64,000 bases of DNA, taken from NCBI RefSeq assembly GCF_029168945.1, contig NC_083602.1, positions 60,780,600-60,844,599 of the forward strand. Reading direction: 5' to 3'. The notes below the pieces were generated by a model that saw only the letters and a program-made list of their open reading frames with translations, made no database searches and was not told where the DNA came from. Origin of the DNA: Cannabis sativa. Lineage: Eukaryota; Streptophyta; Magnoliopsida; Rosales; Cannabaceae. Shown in pieces: positions 33,853-49,329 of this stretch. The position numbers and the translations under genes were made by a program. Within the stretch, counting starts at the first letter, position 1. Every line of letters begins with the position of its first letter.

Positions 33853-34366
33853 CAGGGGTGGAGCCACAGCCAAGAGAAGGGTGGCCATGGCCCCCCCAAA
33901 TATTTCAAAATTACATTATATATATAAAATTATTTATCAAATAAAGTATATATATAAATAAAAAATTAATAATAAATAAACATACACAATATACATAAAA
34001 AGTTGATAACTTTCATCACTAAAGTAGAAGTTGGGATTTAGAATCTCCTCTAGTTTAGTATTAGATTATGTTAAAATTATTTTATTCATATAAATTTTTA
34101 TTTATAAAAAAATTTACCACACTTAAAATTTAATTTGTGCCTTAAGTAGAAGTGTAGTAATATTTCCAATTTAGATAATATAAGTAGAAATTTGAATAAT
34201 AGAGTACTTTTTGTTTTATTTTTATATTTTATTATAGATGATTTTCGACATAAGAAAAAAATCGTTTTAAATTTTAGTATTGCATATAAATATGTACTAC
34301 AAAAATTTTATTTGATACTAAATTACAATTTGGCCCCCTAACATTTAAGTCTTGGCTCCGCCCCTG
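33853..34366. mobile_element. hAT-like MITE, 514 bp
   Basis: The inverted ends are CAGGGGTGGAGCCA on the left and the complement of CAGGGGCGGAGCCA on the right. The 8-bp duplication is CATACGAG (33845-33852) against CATACGAA (34367-34374), one mismatch. The interior is AT-rich and non-coding. Confidence 0.85.
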
Positions 34367-34374
34367 CATACGAA

Positions 34375-34702
34375 AACCATTGGAACATAAATATAAGAAA
34401 ATTCATTCATGCAAAGGGATATAATCTCGAGATTTGAGAACTTAGGCAAGTTCTAGGGTTCAGAATCTTGACAAAACACTATGTAAATTAAATAAGCTTT
34501 TCCAACCATATAATAATATTTACTCGTGGATTAGTGTTTGTTAATACTCGAACCACGTAAAAATTATCGTCCAAATCTCTATATATTTTTTTTCTTTAAC
34601 TTTATTATATTTCATATTGACTTTCAAAAATCTCGGTAAATATTTTGATACTTTCATTGAAAGCTAAAAAAAGATTTGATACAAAAGTTGTGAACTGCAA
34701 CA
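34375..34702. other. AT-rich host sequence, nothing recognised
   Basis: No coding or repeat feature is seen between the MITE and the gag-like relic. Confidence 0.5.
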
Positions 34703-35600
34703 ATGGTAGCCACAAGAACCACAATCAACAAATCTAGTGTTCGTGATAGGGACACTCCCATGGATGATGTGATTCCCCCTACTGAGCATGCAAAGCAGGT
34801 ATTGTAGGAGATACATCAAAAGTAACTAATCGTCCCACAAAGAAGACTCAATATAATGAAAAAATATATTGATGAAAATCACATCAATGAAGAAGGCAAC
34901 CCAAAAGATTCAGATGATGATCCTAAAGATGACGATCCTGAAGGTGACGGTGACAATAAGGACGGGGAAGGGTATTACTATGAACTAGATCTCGAATTCA
35001 TTTGAATGGCTAAAGAACTTACTAAAACCAAAAAGAAGTTGAGGGATCAAGAAGAATTGTCTTGTCAAATGCGAGAAACTCTAGCAAGATTGGAGGCCAG
35101 GGAATGTGGCTCCAGATGAAAACATTCCTGATGAACCTGCTCCTTAGGAAAATAATAATACAAAGAAAACAAATCCTACAAACCCTAGAACTTCTTATCA
35201 CGCGAGGAACAAGGGAAAATGTGTCATGGGAGAACCTACAAAAAAGATTGCTCCAATTGCTCCACAGAATAACATGAATGCTGCCAACCAACCTATGCAG
35301 AAAAAGAAGGCAGCTAATGCTCCAGAGCAAGGCCACCCGATTGATCCGCAAGGTAAAGTTGCGCGAGGGGATAGGCCTAGTGCTCAGGTAGAAAGGCCTA
35401 CCATTCGGGGATGGAAAAATTGTCCTAGAATTCTGTTAACTAGAGTGATGGATTAGACAAAGTTCACCAAATTCCAGAAGATAGTATGTAAACAACGGAC
35501 CTTCAAGAACGCTTAAATGGAAAGAAAGATCGAGATAGAGGTGAGAAGGCAAGACCTCGCAAAAAAAAAATCTCAAAAATCACATCAATGGTAGAGTTTT
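34703..35600 (+). pseudogene. Degenerate gag-like relic
   Basis: Starting at an ATG at 34703, broken plus-strand frames give hydrophilic, charged, low-complexity segments: MVATRTTINKSS, then an Asp/Gly-rich acidic run (DDDPKDDDPEGDGDNKDGEG), a helical KKLRDQEELSCQMRETLARLE segment, and basic LNGKKDRDRGEKARPRKK. This resembles the N-terminal part of Gypsy gag polyproteins, with many stops. No LTRs, pol or zinc knuckle are nearby. It could instead be a decayed host gene. Confidence 0.35.
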
Positions 35601-35757
35601 TTGACATTCCTAGACGACAACACTAAATGTTTGGAAGACCAAATAGCTGAATTGACCAAGGTCACGAAACGTCTTGCCTGGAAGCAAAGTGGGGCCATAT
35701 CTAACTCAGAAGAAGAAGATCCAAAACCATATTTCTTTTAATTTTTAATAATATTTA

Positions 35758-36171
35758 GATACTTCTACAATACACCCCTTAAAAGATATCTATCTATGCA
35801 CCCCAATCTATTTAGGCATCTGAGAGAATTTTTTAGTTTAATTTTATTTCATGGTCATTTATGTTGTAGTTATTTAAGATATTATGTAAAATTTTGAGAG
35901 ATTTAGAAAAATTTAACACGCCTAAAATAAGATTTAAACTATTTGTTGCACGAGAGAGTCTTTTATTTATAAGCGTGTGAAATCGATTGTTTGAACCCTA
36001 TAATTGACGTGTTAAATTTTTTTAAAATTTTATAAGATGTCTTAAATAACTACAATGTAGACGACCATAAAAAAAAAATAGATAAAAATATTCTCCCAAA
36101 TACCAAAATATATAAAAAGTGAATCAATAGACTCCTTTTAGAAAGGTGCATTACAGAATTTTTCTATTCTA
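35758..36171. mobile_element. Foldback MITE, copy 1
   Basis: The two halves are inverted copies. The left half runs ACTTCTACAATACACC...GTTGTAGTTATTTAAGA...TTTAACACG. The right half, on the minus strand, reads AATTCTGTAATGCACC...ATTGTAGTTATTTAAGA...TTTAACACG. It would form a long imperfect hairpin. The exact ends and target duplication are uncertain. Confidence 0.65.
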
Positions 36172-36311
36172 TTTATTTGAAAAAAAACATTACTATACTT
36201 AAAATTAAAACTTATAATTTTTTTTTATAAGTTTCATTTATACATAGCACTTATCTAATTACTAAAATTATAAGTTTAGTTGCTAGGTGTAATTTGAATT
36301 ATAGTTAATAT

Positions 36312-36715
36312 AGGGTGCTTCTACAATGCACTATATCAAAATAGGTGTACTGATGTAACCTCTAACTGTTTAAGCATTTATAAGAATTTTTTAGTCTAAA
36401 TTTTTTCATAGTCGTGTACGTTATAGTTATTTAAGACATTCTGCAAAATTTTAAGAATTCAGAATAATTTACAATACAAAAATCAATGTTCAACCCATTT
36501 ATTTTACACACGTATTAAATAAAAAAGTCAGTCGTGCAACAGACTCTTTAAACCATATTTTCGATGTGCTGAATTTCTTAAAATTTTACCAGAAATCTTA
36601 AATAACTACAATGTATATGTCCATAAAAAAATTGGACTAAATATTTTTTTAGATACCAAAACAAATAAATGTGCATTGATGTATTCATTTTAAGAGGGTG
36701 TATTGTAAAATGTTT
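36312..36715. mobile_element. Foldback MITE, copy 2
   Basis: Same layout as the copy at 35758. It starts GGGTGCTTCTACAATGCAC and ends at about GAGGGTGTATTGTAAAATG, with GTTATAGTTATTTAAGACAT in the left half matched by an inverted copy in the right half. Confidence 0.6.
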
Positions 36716-36784
36716 AGTGAATAAATTACATGAACATAAGCAATTATCAAATTTTCACCATGAAATGATAGGAATTAAATTTTT

Positions 36785-37125
36785 TTGGAAATTTTACATT
36801 GTACCCACTAAAAAGGCTTGTATTGATGCATTATTATTTGTTTTGACAGAGAATTTTTTTAAGAGACATCTTGCAAAATTTAAAAAAATTTAACACATTA
36901 AAAATAAAGTTCAAAAAGTTTGTTACACGCCTAATTTTTTTAATTTATACTAATGTAAAATAAACTGTTTAAACATTGCTTTATAAATTATACTAAAGTT
37001 TTTAAAATTTACTAAATATTTTAAATAATTATAATCAACATGACTATTATAATAAAATAAAGTGAAAAAAATCTTAATGCTGACAAAATAAGAGGTGCAT
37101 GCTAGATCAACCCAAATTTTTTGTA
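36785..37125. mobile_element. Foldback MITE, decayed copy 3
   Basis: A more diverged member: TTTTACATTGTACCCAC on the left, TTAAGAGACATCTTGC near 36858, and a degenerate inverted half ending near AGGTGCATGC. It lies directly upstream of the sHSP promoter elements. Confidence 0.4.
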
Positions 37126-37137
37126 CACAAAAATTAG

Positions 37138-37300
37138 ACATTTCTGGAAACTTTTTACAGAGCAATTGGATTAGAAGCAACTAGAATGTATTCGATATGT
37201 CGTTTGGCCAAGGCTCGCGATGTCTCTAGATTGGTCGTCCATTTAACTGCCGAAACCCCCAGAAATTACTAGAAATTTCACCTTAATTCTTATAAATATA
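37138..37300 (+). promoter_or_regulatory. Heat-shock promoter of the sHSP gene
   Basis: A TATA box TATAAATA is at 37291-37298, about 120 bp before the ATG. A heat-shock element core GAAATTTC (37272-37279) lies just upstream of it, and a second GAA lies at 37262. A three-unit element TTTCTGGAAACTTTT, with a one-base change in the third unit, is at 37141-37155. Alternating GAA and TTC units are heat-shock factor binding sites, so strong heat induction is expected. Confidence 0.75.
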
Positions 37301-37415
37301 CTCACTAAACCCCTCAGACTCGATCACTACAGAAATATCGATTCTTCATTTCAAGTAATCAAATAACTCAACATTTCTCTGTTTCAGCGTCCTTTCCAAG
37401 TAAAGATTAGTAAAG

Positions 37416-37889
37416 ATGTCGCTCATTCCTAGCTTCTTTGGTGGCCGACGAAGCAACGTTTTCGACCCTTTCTCTCTCGACGTTTGGGATCCATTCAAGG
37501 ATTTCCCCTTATCTAACTCATCTTTTCCAAAACTATCTCAGGAAAACTCCGCTTTTGTCAATGCCCGAGTGGACTGGAAGGAGACTCCGGAGGCCCACGT
37601 GTTCAGGGCCGATGTTCCGGGGCTGAAGAAGGAAGAGGTGAAGGTGGAGGTCGAAGATGATCGAGTCCTCCACATCAGCGGAGAGAGGAGCGTTGAGAAG
37701 GAAGATAAGAACGACACGTGGCACCGGGTCGAGCGAAGCAGCGGGAAGTTCATGAGGAGGTTCAGGCTTCCGGAGAATGCGAAAATGGATCAGATCAAAG
37801 CTGCCATGGAAAATGGGGTACTCACTGTTACAGTCCCTAAAGAAGAGATCAAGAAGCCTGATGTCAAATCCATTGAAATATCTGGTTGA
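37416..37889 (+). CDS. Cytosolic class I small heat-shock protein, about 18 kDa
   Basis: An intact single-exon gene of 157 residues, typical for plant class I sHSPs. It starts [20 protein letters not shown], the class I signature, followed by VWDPFKDF. The alpha-crystallin domain runs from about residue 50 ([14 protein letters not shown]) to GVLTVTVPK near 143. The [19 protein letters not shown] strand pair and the conserved GVLTV core are present. The C-terminal IEI (residues 153-155) is the I-X-I anchor that contacts neighbouring dimers in the oligomer. It is an ATP-independent chaperone that holds unfolding proteins during heat stress. There is no targeting peptide, so it is cytosolic/nuclear. 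Promoter heat-shock elements lie upstream and AATAAA at 38035-38040. It converges with the subtilase gene about 0.9 kb away. I see no damage. Confidence 0.97.
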   Translation: MSLIPSFFGGRRSNVFDPFSLDVWDPFKDFPLSNSSFPKLSQENSAFVNARVDWKETPEAHVFRADVPGLKKEEVKVEVEDDRVLHISGERSVEKEDKNDTWHRVERSSGKFMRRFRLPENAKMDQIKAAMENGVLTVTVPKEEIKKPDVKSIEISG

Positions 37890-38034
37890 TCTTTAGAGCG
37901 TTTGTTGGTGCGACTGTGATTTTGGTATCGTTATGGGTCCTTTGTTATTGTAATTGCTCTGTTTTAGATTACTGTTTGTCATTTCTGTAGATATACCAGG
38001 TGTGATCTGAACTTTTGATCCAACGTGAAAAAGA

Positions 38035-38040
38035 AATAAA
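38035..38040 (+). terminator. Polyadenylation signal of the sHSP gene
   Basis: AATAAA lies 146 bp after the stop codon in a T/A-rich 3' region. It is the only full AATAAA close downstream. Confidence 0.6.
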
Positions 38041-38798
38041 ATTAGGTGTGGTCAGTTGAGCTTTTGCTCATCTTTATTCTGTACTTTTTTTTTTAATCAA
38101 TGAGATATAATTGGAAATAACAAGCATTCTTCATTTGTTCCTCTGTTGTTAATTTCATAACGACAAGTTAAATAAATGAAATAGAATAGGAGACTGTATC
38201 ATTTGTGAATATGTGTATATTTTCTCTTGCTTAATGGATGAATTGTTCTCTTTATATAAAACATCATGGTTACAAGGACAAACAAATATGTAAGCATTAT
38301 TAATAACAAGTCAGTTAATCAAAACTTCACTTTTCGAAATAAATGAATAAATAATAACAAAAAAAGAAAATGCCACATCAAATTTTGCTTACATTTCTCT
38401 AAAGTTATGCATCAGTTTCAAGATTTGTGGTGGAATTACTTGTCTATAGATAATGCCTTAGATGTAATCTGGATTGAAGTTGCATATAACAAAAAGAAAA
38501 CCTAAGATTACAAACAAAATAGTTGGGTATTATAGACTCCATTCCATCATTAACAGAAAGGGAAAGAAAAACAAAAACAAGATGTGACGGATTAGCCTTA
38601 CTTATTTCCATTTTGGCCTTTCCGTATTATTTTTACCAAGCTGATACATTTTCAGAGCCACCATGAACAAAACTACTCCTTAACTAACTCCATTGTTATG
38701 TATAACAATGTTGTACACAAATAGCAGAAGAACAGTTGAATTGGTGACAAGCTGATGAGGAAAATGAAAACAAGCCAGCTAAAAAGACAATTTTGACT
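38041..38798. other. Intergenic region between convergent genes
   Basis: It contains the sHSP 3' end and, on the minus strand, the subtilase 3' UTR. No separate gene is seen. Confidence 0.55.
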
Positions 38799-42265
<3,467 letters not shown>

Positions 42266-42340
42266 GTTTTAGAAATAATAAACTTGTGTTGTGAAAGAGA
42301 AGAATGGTATGTGTTATACAAACACTGAAACATACATATG

Positions 42341-42350
42341 TATTTATATA
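42341..42350 (-). promoter_or_regulatory. TATA box of the subtilase gene
   Basis: The minus strand reads TATATAAATA, 76 bp upstream of the start codon. No other promoter element is clear. Confidence 0.6.
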
Positions 42351-42796
42351 GTAAGAACACCATATGGTCATCATATATATAAGATATAAACTTCTAGGAT
42401 ATGACAGATTTTAGCTTGACAAACTATTAGAAAATTCTTACCTATTAATGTATATAGCATATAATCAAGTATAGATTAGCATTAACTCGCTTAATTTTAT
42501 AAATTAAGTGGAAATTTGTCAATGACAACAAATATGGTAGCTTAATTTGCTATTATGCACAAATACCAGGGTAGTTAATGTGGCAAATACAATGGCATAA
42601 CTCTGAAACAAAATCACTATCTTGCTATTTCTACACAATATTGACTTCCCTTTCTATTTACTAAATTTATTTTCATCCCATTTGCTTTCTCATTTGTGTT
42701 TTTAGTTGTTTAATCCCTTCCCTTCTGTTATCTTTTTCATGTTGAAAAAAGGAAAAAAATAATAAAAATAATAATGCTTTTGGTTTTCCCATATGG

Positions 42797-42830
<34 letters not shown>

Positions 42831-43223
42831 TGAAGTTAATTAATGTGTCAACCAAAAAAAAAATTATCGTTCTCAAATTTTCCTTTCTAATGTCTCTGTT
42901 TTCGATTTCCTAAGCTACTGTTTGTAATTGTCAACCAAAGGTTTTTAGACCAAATCTAATACTCTTCCTCATAGGCCTCATTTTAGAAAGAAACAAATAC
43001 AAACTTAAATAATATAATTTGAAAACTAATGCTATATTATCTTGGACTATGAATCAATTCTATTATTATGGTTCATAATCATACATAATTTGGAAACAAT
43101 CTATATATGGTATAAGATAAGTATGGCAATGAACACTAAGGGGAAAAAAAACTCTTCCATCTATAACCATTAAATCACAGAATTTGCTGTGCGTGTGTGT
43201 TTTACAAAAATTTAAATAAAATT
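42351..43223. other. Subtilase upstream region with a TTA microsatellite
   Basis: AT-rich non-coding sequence. A (TTA)n microsatellite of about ten units lies at 42799-42830. The last stretch borders S2, whose left target duplication AATAT is at 43224-43228. Confidence 0.6.
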
Positions 43224-43228
43224 AATAT

Positions 43229-43475
43229 TGTTATAAAATAATATAAAATAATATAAAGTAGATGAGAAAAAAGAAGAAGAAGATGAAGAGAGAAAGTGAA
43301 TGAGAATTTCTGAGTTGTTTATTCCAATGGGGTGAACCCTTATTTATACAAATACAAGAGTGAGATATTAAGAAACTAAGAAAAAGGGAAACTAAGGAAA
43401 AGAGGAATGTTGATTACAATTCATGGTAATAAATAAAAGATTTGGATATCCACATAATTATTAATATTTATAACA
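43229..43475 (-). repeat. 3' LTR of S2
   Basis: 247 bp. On the minus strand it starts TGTTATAAATATTAATAATT and ends TTATAACA. It lacks a GAAAGA-type 6-bp unit present in its partner at 58802-59054. Confidence 0.93.
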
Positions 43476-43531
43476 CTCCCCCTTGGATGTCCATAATAAC
43501 TGCCTTATTAAAAATCTTGCTGAAAACTTGA

Positions 43532-43851
43532 TCAAAAGAAAAAGAGTATAGTGTAAACTAACTCCCCCTCATTTAGGCATTTGTAGAGATCTTCTAATCG
43601 ACGAATTTCGATCTTGTCTGCCATCTTCTCAAATGTTGATGTTGGTAATAACTTTGTGAATAAGTTTGTAAGATTGACACTTGATTGAATATGTTGAACA
43701 CCAATATGCATTTTCTTGAAGCGTATAAAGAAGAATTTCGTGAAATGTGTTCTAACTCTATCTCCTTCAATGTACCTCCTTTTAGTTGAACGATGCAAGC
43801 AGTATTATCCATAGAGAATTGCTTGGGTTGATACTTCTTTATTGAGTGCAA
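43532..43851 (-). pseudogene. RNase H tail of a Copia pol in S2, frameshifted
   Basis: Equivalent to 32424-32743 in S1, with the same two overlapping frames (DNTACIVQLKGG, then NLTNLFTKLLPTSTFEK). The frameshift is shared, so it predates the split of S1 and S2 and was carried through transposition. Confidence 0.82.
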
Positions 43852-43940
43852 TCCATATGTTTCCCGAATATGCTATGTCAATGATCTCACTCACACACAT
43901 TCTCTACTTGCTTCATAAAATGCAAGTATGTCAACATGAT

Positions 43941-44145
43941 TTATAGTTGCCTCGTTAAAAACCTTGCCAGAAAAACCCAGTGGAACAAAATCTGAGCTAG
44001 GAAAAAGAGTACAATATATATTTCATATTCATAATTATTTGCAAGTTGCCTCGTTAAAAACCTTGCCAGGAAAACCCATTGGGACAAAACCTGAACTAAG
44101 GGAAAAAGAGTGCAACATGAATATGTCTCCCCCTCATGCACATAT
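43941..44145 (-). repeat. Two tandem copies of the pre-purine-tract block in S2
   Basis: Minus-strand copies of ACTCTTTTTCCC...GGGTTTTCC...GGCAAGGTTTTTAACGAGGCAAC lie at about 43949-44015 and 44046-44120, with GAGGGGGAG upstream at about 44131-44139, as in S1. Confidence 0.65.
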
Positions 44146-44499
44146 GATCCATAATTCTTTTGGTGATAATATATCTCATAAGATTATTGTTATCACTTTT
44201 AAAATATCACCATATATAATCTTTGATCATATATTTTCTATAACTCTTCCAGAGTATGCATGGACTTCTAAATTATAGATGAGGGGTTCGTGGAACATTA
44301 GTCTTTATCCAACTAATTGTATCATTCATGTGTGTACACAACTTTGTTCATACGAAAATTTAAAATTTCAAGTAGATATGAACATAACACATTAATGGTA
44401 CTACAAATTTTCATTTGTGACAATGATGGTACTCCAAGACCATATATTTATTCCATCTTGTTTTATGATCTTAATTTCCATATCAAATGATCATATATC

Positions 44500-47340
44500 T
44501 ATAATTCTTGATACTTATGAAGTACTTCAGGACTTCAATACTAATGAACAAACTTTATACATTAATATTTCTCGAAATACAAAAGAAATAAAAGTTTGTT
44601 CTTCAATTAATAAAAAACTCTTCAAGAGTCTATCACAACGTATAATTTACGTATTTATATTGCATAGACAACCATAGGTATTTTTCAAATAATTTACTTA
44701 CATGTCTTTATTTCATACAAACATCGTTGTCATACAGTGCGTGCGACTTTGAATTTATATCACTTAAGACATGTATTAAATTCTTCTAGAATTTTTAAAT
44801 AAGGCTTATTTCAAATTCTCACTATATTAGGAGCTCCAAATAAATAACCTTTTGTTGCAACATTTATGTGACGCTTATAAATCCTCATAAAATATATTCC
44901 AGGCTATAATCAAATCATGATTATATTTTCTCAATATTTAAGCCTTACTTCAATCAATCTCATGTCTATGCAAACTTTGTACAACAATTCATTATGTACA
45001 AATACATATATACAAATTTTTCATTAGAAATATTTATTTGCACACCCTACAGGTCTTACTTCACTTTATGTGAGTAAATTTGCCTGGATTGCGTCATAAT
45101 ATTTTGGCCAAAAATCAAAATATATGTCGATGATTCTCGACAAATCTAATACCATGATCCTTGCTATCTCATGTTAGTTTATTGCATATGCAAACATTCA
45201 ATATTTATTGTCGACAAAAATTTCAATAAATGATAATTTCCTCCCATATTGACATAACTTATAGAGATCTCTTTAAATTACATATTTTCAAATATGTTTA
45301 TCATTTATAGGTACCTATATAGAATCACTTCAGGATTCAATTATGATCAAATGTGTTATGTCTAACTTCTCTTGGGAGTCTTTCCGAGTACCGTTTTCAT
45401 CACGATTATCATTTTAATACTTTATAATATTAAGGTATCTCCATGAGTACCTCTAGATTTAACAATTTCAGGGCAAATCAAATGAACATTTATTAATAAT
45501 TTCTACATTGTTCATTTACGCTTCAGGCGTTTTCAACTCATTCTATCTCAACTTTGAATAATATTGATTTGCAGTTGGTATATATCATTTTGAACTATAT
45601 TGCTCTTATATACTTTGTGCAAGGATCATTTTTCAAAAATTATCATCGATCCCAACTGCTTCTCTCCCCCTGATCGAGAGAATTTTTAAAAATTGTGATA
45701 TCTAATAATATTAATATACCTGTAAGGATTTCAGTATATCACAATGAATCAATATTTGTTTAAACTCATATATACTATATGACATTGAACTTCAGGTTCA
45801 ATAAACTTCAGTTTCAAGTTCAATCCTTATGAACTTAATTCATTTCTAAGAATGAGTCATACGTGTATAATTAGAAATACATAAATTTACACATTTTGTA
45901 AATGCATGATTATATAATCTTATCACATCGATAAGAAACTATGCAATAAAAATCTAACAATGGCTCAAGATTGTTAAGAAAATATAATTTAAATATTTTC
46001 TATGTGCAAATATATGCACATTCTTCTTTTGAGCCTTATAAATAACAATGAGAAGAATCTTCTGGTTCTTCAACAAAATTTAGTCAAATTCTTTGACAAT
46101 TTATTGCATATGATTGATCATGTCAAAATAATTCAATTCATGAACTTCAGGTTCACTATAATTTGTACTTCAATGAAACTTTCAAAATGTAATGTAAATT
46201 CATTACAACATAATCATTACAAGTTTTATTTTTATATACACGAATAATATAATTATATTATTCTCCAAAACATATACACTCTTCAGGAGTCACTATTATG
46301 TTTATCAAATTTTATATTTCTTCAGGAATCACTATCATCAATTTAATGATGTGTATTATATAAAATGTACATAACAACTTCATCATGTTGTTATAATGGT
46401 CAAATAGATATAACCATAATATATCATTCATTTTTCTTGGTATCTTTTTAACAAGTCATCTAATTTATTTAGACTATTCATCAGTCTAATTATCATGACT
46501 TGATATATTATATATTTAAATGTACAACCAGTACATATAATAAGTCATCTCTTATTACTTTCATAACTAGATAAAAGTTATACATATAGGTACATACAAA
46601 GATATTTTACTACTCAAAGTAGCAATTGTATGTAAGAGTACTTCTTCAGGAAGCTTTTCAAATAATCATTTTGTGATTCTTTATCACTTTGATTATATTG
46701 GATCACTAACAAATATTAGTAAATTATATATCCACTTTTGGGAATATGCAAACTGAATTATATAGTAACTATATATATACATATCCTGTACTAACAATAG
46801 TTTGAAACTATTGATTTCAAGAAATAATAAAATATGCATATATTAATTTGCTTCTGGCATTACCAATATATGTGAAATTTATATTCTTTGAAATAGAATT
46901 TCATGTCTATTCATTCTCTTCAGGGAATGATATTTAAATATTCTAAATGTACAATCAATTTGTACAATTCACACTTATTCAATAATCAAATATACTTTTA
47001 TCTTGATTGTAAGTGTGTCCGTACTACAAGTACGCGACTACTATTATTTAATCCCACACATGATATATAGATTTTATGCACTTTGATTGTGTGTGGTATT
47101 TCATCTTTTGGTTGTTTCCAATTTCTTCTGGAAATATTTGAGTAGCAAACAATGCCATTGATTATTTAAAATCATTACATTCACTTCGGGGAATGACGTT
47201 GAACAAGTAGAACATTATTATAAATTTCTTAAAAATTTATTACTTGTTCATATATAAAAAGAAATTACTCAACAATTTCTTTAACAATATTTCAAAGAAT
47301 ATATGAATACAATTTTTGCATAATCTCCAAGATGTATGCA
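44500..47340 (-). repeat. Dispersed CTGAA-centred palindromes in S2
   Basis: The palindromes match the S1 positions: 44519-44536, 45322-45338, 45518-45530 (ACGC TTCAG GCGT), 45784-45802 (ATTGAAC TTCAG GTTCAAT), 45803-45814 (AAAC TTCA GTTT), 46141-46155 (TGAAC TTCAG GTTCA), 46278-46290, 46641-46653, 46911-46930 and 47178-47195. The plus strand shows TTCAG, the complement of CTGAA. Some arms are more perfect here than in S1. Confidence 0.75.
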
Positions 47341-47346
47341 AAATTT

Positions 47347-48822
47347 TGTTAGCCCAAGATATGTTTCCAAGAGGGGGGGTGAATTGGAAATTTAAACTAA
47401 TTTCGGAAAATTAAAACTTTTAACACAAAATTATGCAATTAGTCAATTAATCAAGTAAAAGCAAGTAGTATGGCAATCAATATATTAAGACAAATAATTA
47501 AACTTGTAAAGTAAAGAGTTTAAGGATTAGAAAATGCAAACTCTCGATTTTTACAAGGTTCGGTAGAACTATGCCACCTACGTCCTTGGTCTTCAAAGCT
47601 ATGGACCTAGCTTTGAGTTCCAATATCGAGCCAAGTTAACGGGCTTGACTAACCCTTACAACCGGGAAATTTTCACCAAGGTATTTCCAAACCTCTTACA
47701 ATAGTTTCGCACCCCCGAGGACTATTAACCTCTTTCTCGGATTGTTAAAGTGCAAATCTCACTATTTCCGGGTTGTTTACAAAACCGGTGCCAACCTCAC
47801 CTCAATCACAATATGGAAATGTGTTTGATATACAAGCTAAAATCACTCTAGAAATATGATGATACAATGGAAACCTAGAGTGAAAAGCAAGCACACTTAA
47901 GATGAATATAATCAAATTTTGGCTCAAAGTGTGTGAAATGTGTTGGTTTGGATTTCAAACTTAGAAGCTCCTTAATCTCACTTAGATAGGTTAGATATAT
48001 GTAATAAATGCTCAACCAACTTGATTTTTTGAGTGAAAATCGAGTTTATATAGTGTTTAAGTGAAAAATAGCCGTTTATAGCCGTTGGGCACGAAAAACG
48101 AGACTCCCTCTGGGAAAATCGGTTCACCGGTTTACAATAGGGTAACCGGTTCATGGAGAACCGGTTTACCTCTTTGAAACCGGTTAACCTAAATCCAGTG
48201 CGATGGGAAAAAGTTCGATTTTTCGCACTAAAACGGCCATAACTCTCTACTCGATTATCCGATTTCAGAAATTCAAACTTTGTTCTCTTAGTTAAACAAA
48301 ATGTGATTTAGAAATTCAATCAAAAAAATTTTTGAACTATCGTGTGAGAAAACTTGTTGCACAAGTTAGTGAATGGGCCAAAATTTAAATTTATAAAAAC
48401 TTAGTGTGCTATGCAAATCACTTTAACAAGACTAAAGTAGATTTATACCATTTAATTTTGAGTAGTCTTGATGTAGATGAGCCTCCTAGCTTGATTTGCA
48501 TGTTTTTGATCCCAAGTTGACTTTTCCCGAGAGTTGACCTTGACTTTGACTTTGACTTTGACTTTTGGGTTGACTTTTTGACTTTGGGCTTTTGAAGACC
48601 TCTTTTGAATAGGGTCTTGAGTTGTTGATCCCTTGATGAATCTTTTGCTCTTGATATGCTTGTTGAATCCATTTAGTGTTGCTTTCAAAAGTTTGGTAAA
48701 AATACCAAAATATTTATTTTCTCTTTTAAATTTGCTACAAAATCAATAAATCATTAGTAACAAATAATAATCAAATATTTGTTAATCATCAAAACAAGGA
48801 GATCGAAAAGTTTGAGTTAACA
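47347..48822 (-). repeat. 3' LTR of Copia-2
   Basis: The plus strand starts TGTTAGCCCAAGATATG and ends GAGTTAACA. It holds an ACCGGTT cluster at 48118-48189, a minus-strand TATA motif at 48044-48053 and a TTGAC cluster at about 48519-48596. Confidence 0.95.
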
Positions 48823-49060
48823 ATCTCCCCCTTTTTGATGATATCAAATATTTGATTATTTTGAAAGGGAAAGAAAAATTTAAGCAAAGTAAATTGAATT
48901 AGCTCCCCCTTAATGTGTGCAAGAAAAAAAAATTTACCTTTTAATTTTACCTTGCATGAATTTGTAAACTCCCCCTCAATTTTTACTTATGATAAATGAA
49001 TTAGATACCAAAAAAAATTTGAGGTGATGCCAAAAATTAATCAATAGTTGTTCTCCCCCT
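48823..49060 (-). promoter_or_regulatory. Polypurine tract array before the 3' LTR of Copia-2
   Basis: Four minus-strand AGGGGGAG tracts: 48823-48835 (touching the LTR), 48902-48910, 48969-48977 and 49052-49060. The count matches Copia-1. The sequence up to 49329 is A-rich and non-coding. Confidence 0.8.
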
Positions 49061-49329
49061 TTTGATTCATCAAAAAGGGTGGCAAGGAATTCACAAAATA
49101 TAAAAGAAAAGAGAAAAAAAATTAATAATAAAAATAAAAACAAAGCAACAATCCAATGCATTAAAAAAAACATAATATCCAAAATAACATTCAACACAAC
49201 AAAAAAAAAAAAAATAAAACAAAGAAAAAGACCAACTAACACAAAGTCAAGAGGCATGAAGCCTTTGCACACAACCAAAAACAAAAAAAAATAAAATAAA
49301 GATGCAAAAAGAAAAAAAATATGCAAAAA

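Noticed and set aside
33853..34366. CACTA or Mutator element
   Set aside because: CACTA elements leave 3-bp and Mutator 9-bp duplications; here an 8-bp near-match and CAGGGG ends favour hAT.
37533..37753. Minus-strand frames over the heat-shock gene
   Set aside because: They are antisense shadows of a well-supported sHSP coding frame.
48976..49326. Highly hydrophobic 116-codon frame that could be read as a membrane envelope protein of Copia-2
   Set aside because: The DNA is almost pure A runs on the plus strand, so the Phe/Leu composition is an artefact; no start context or conserved cysteines support it.
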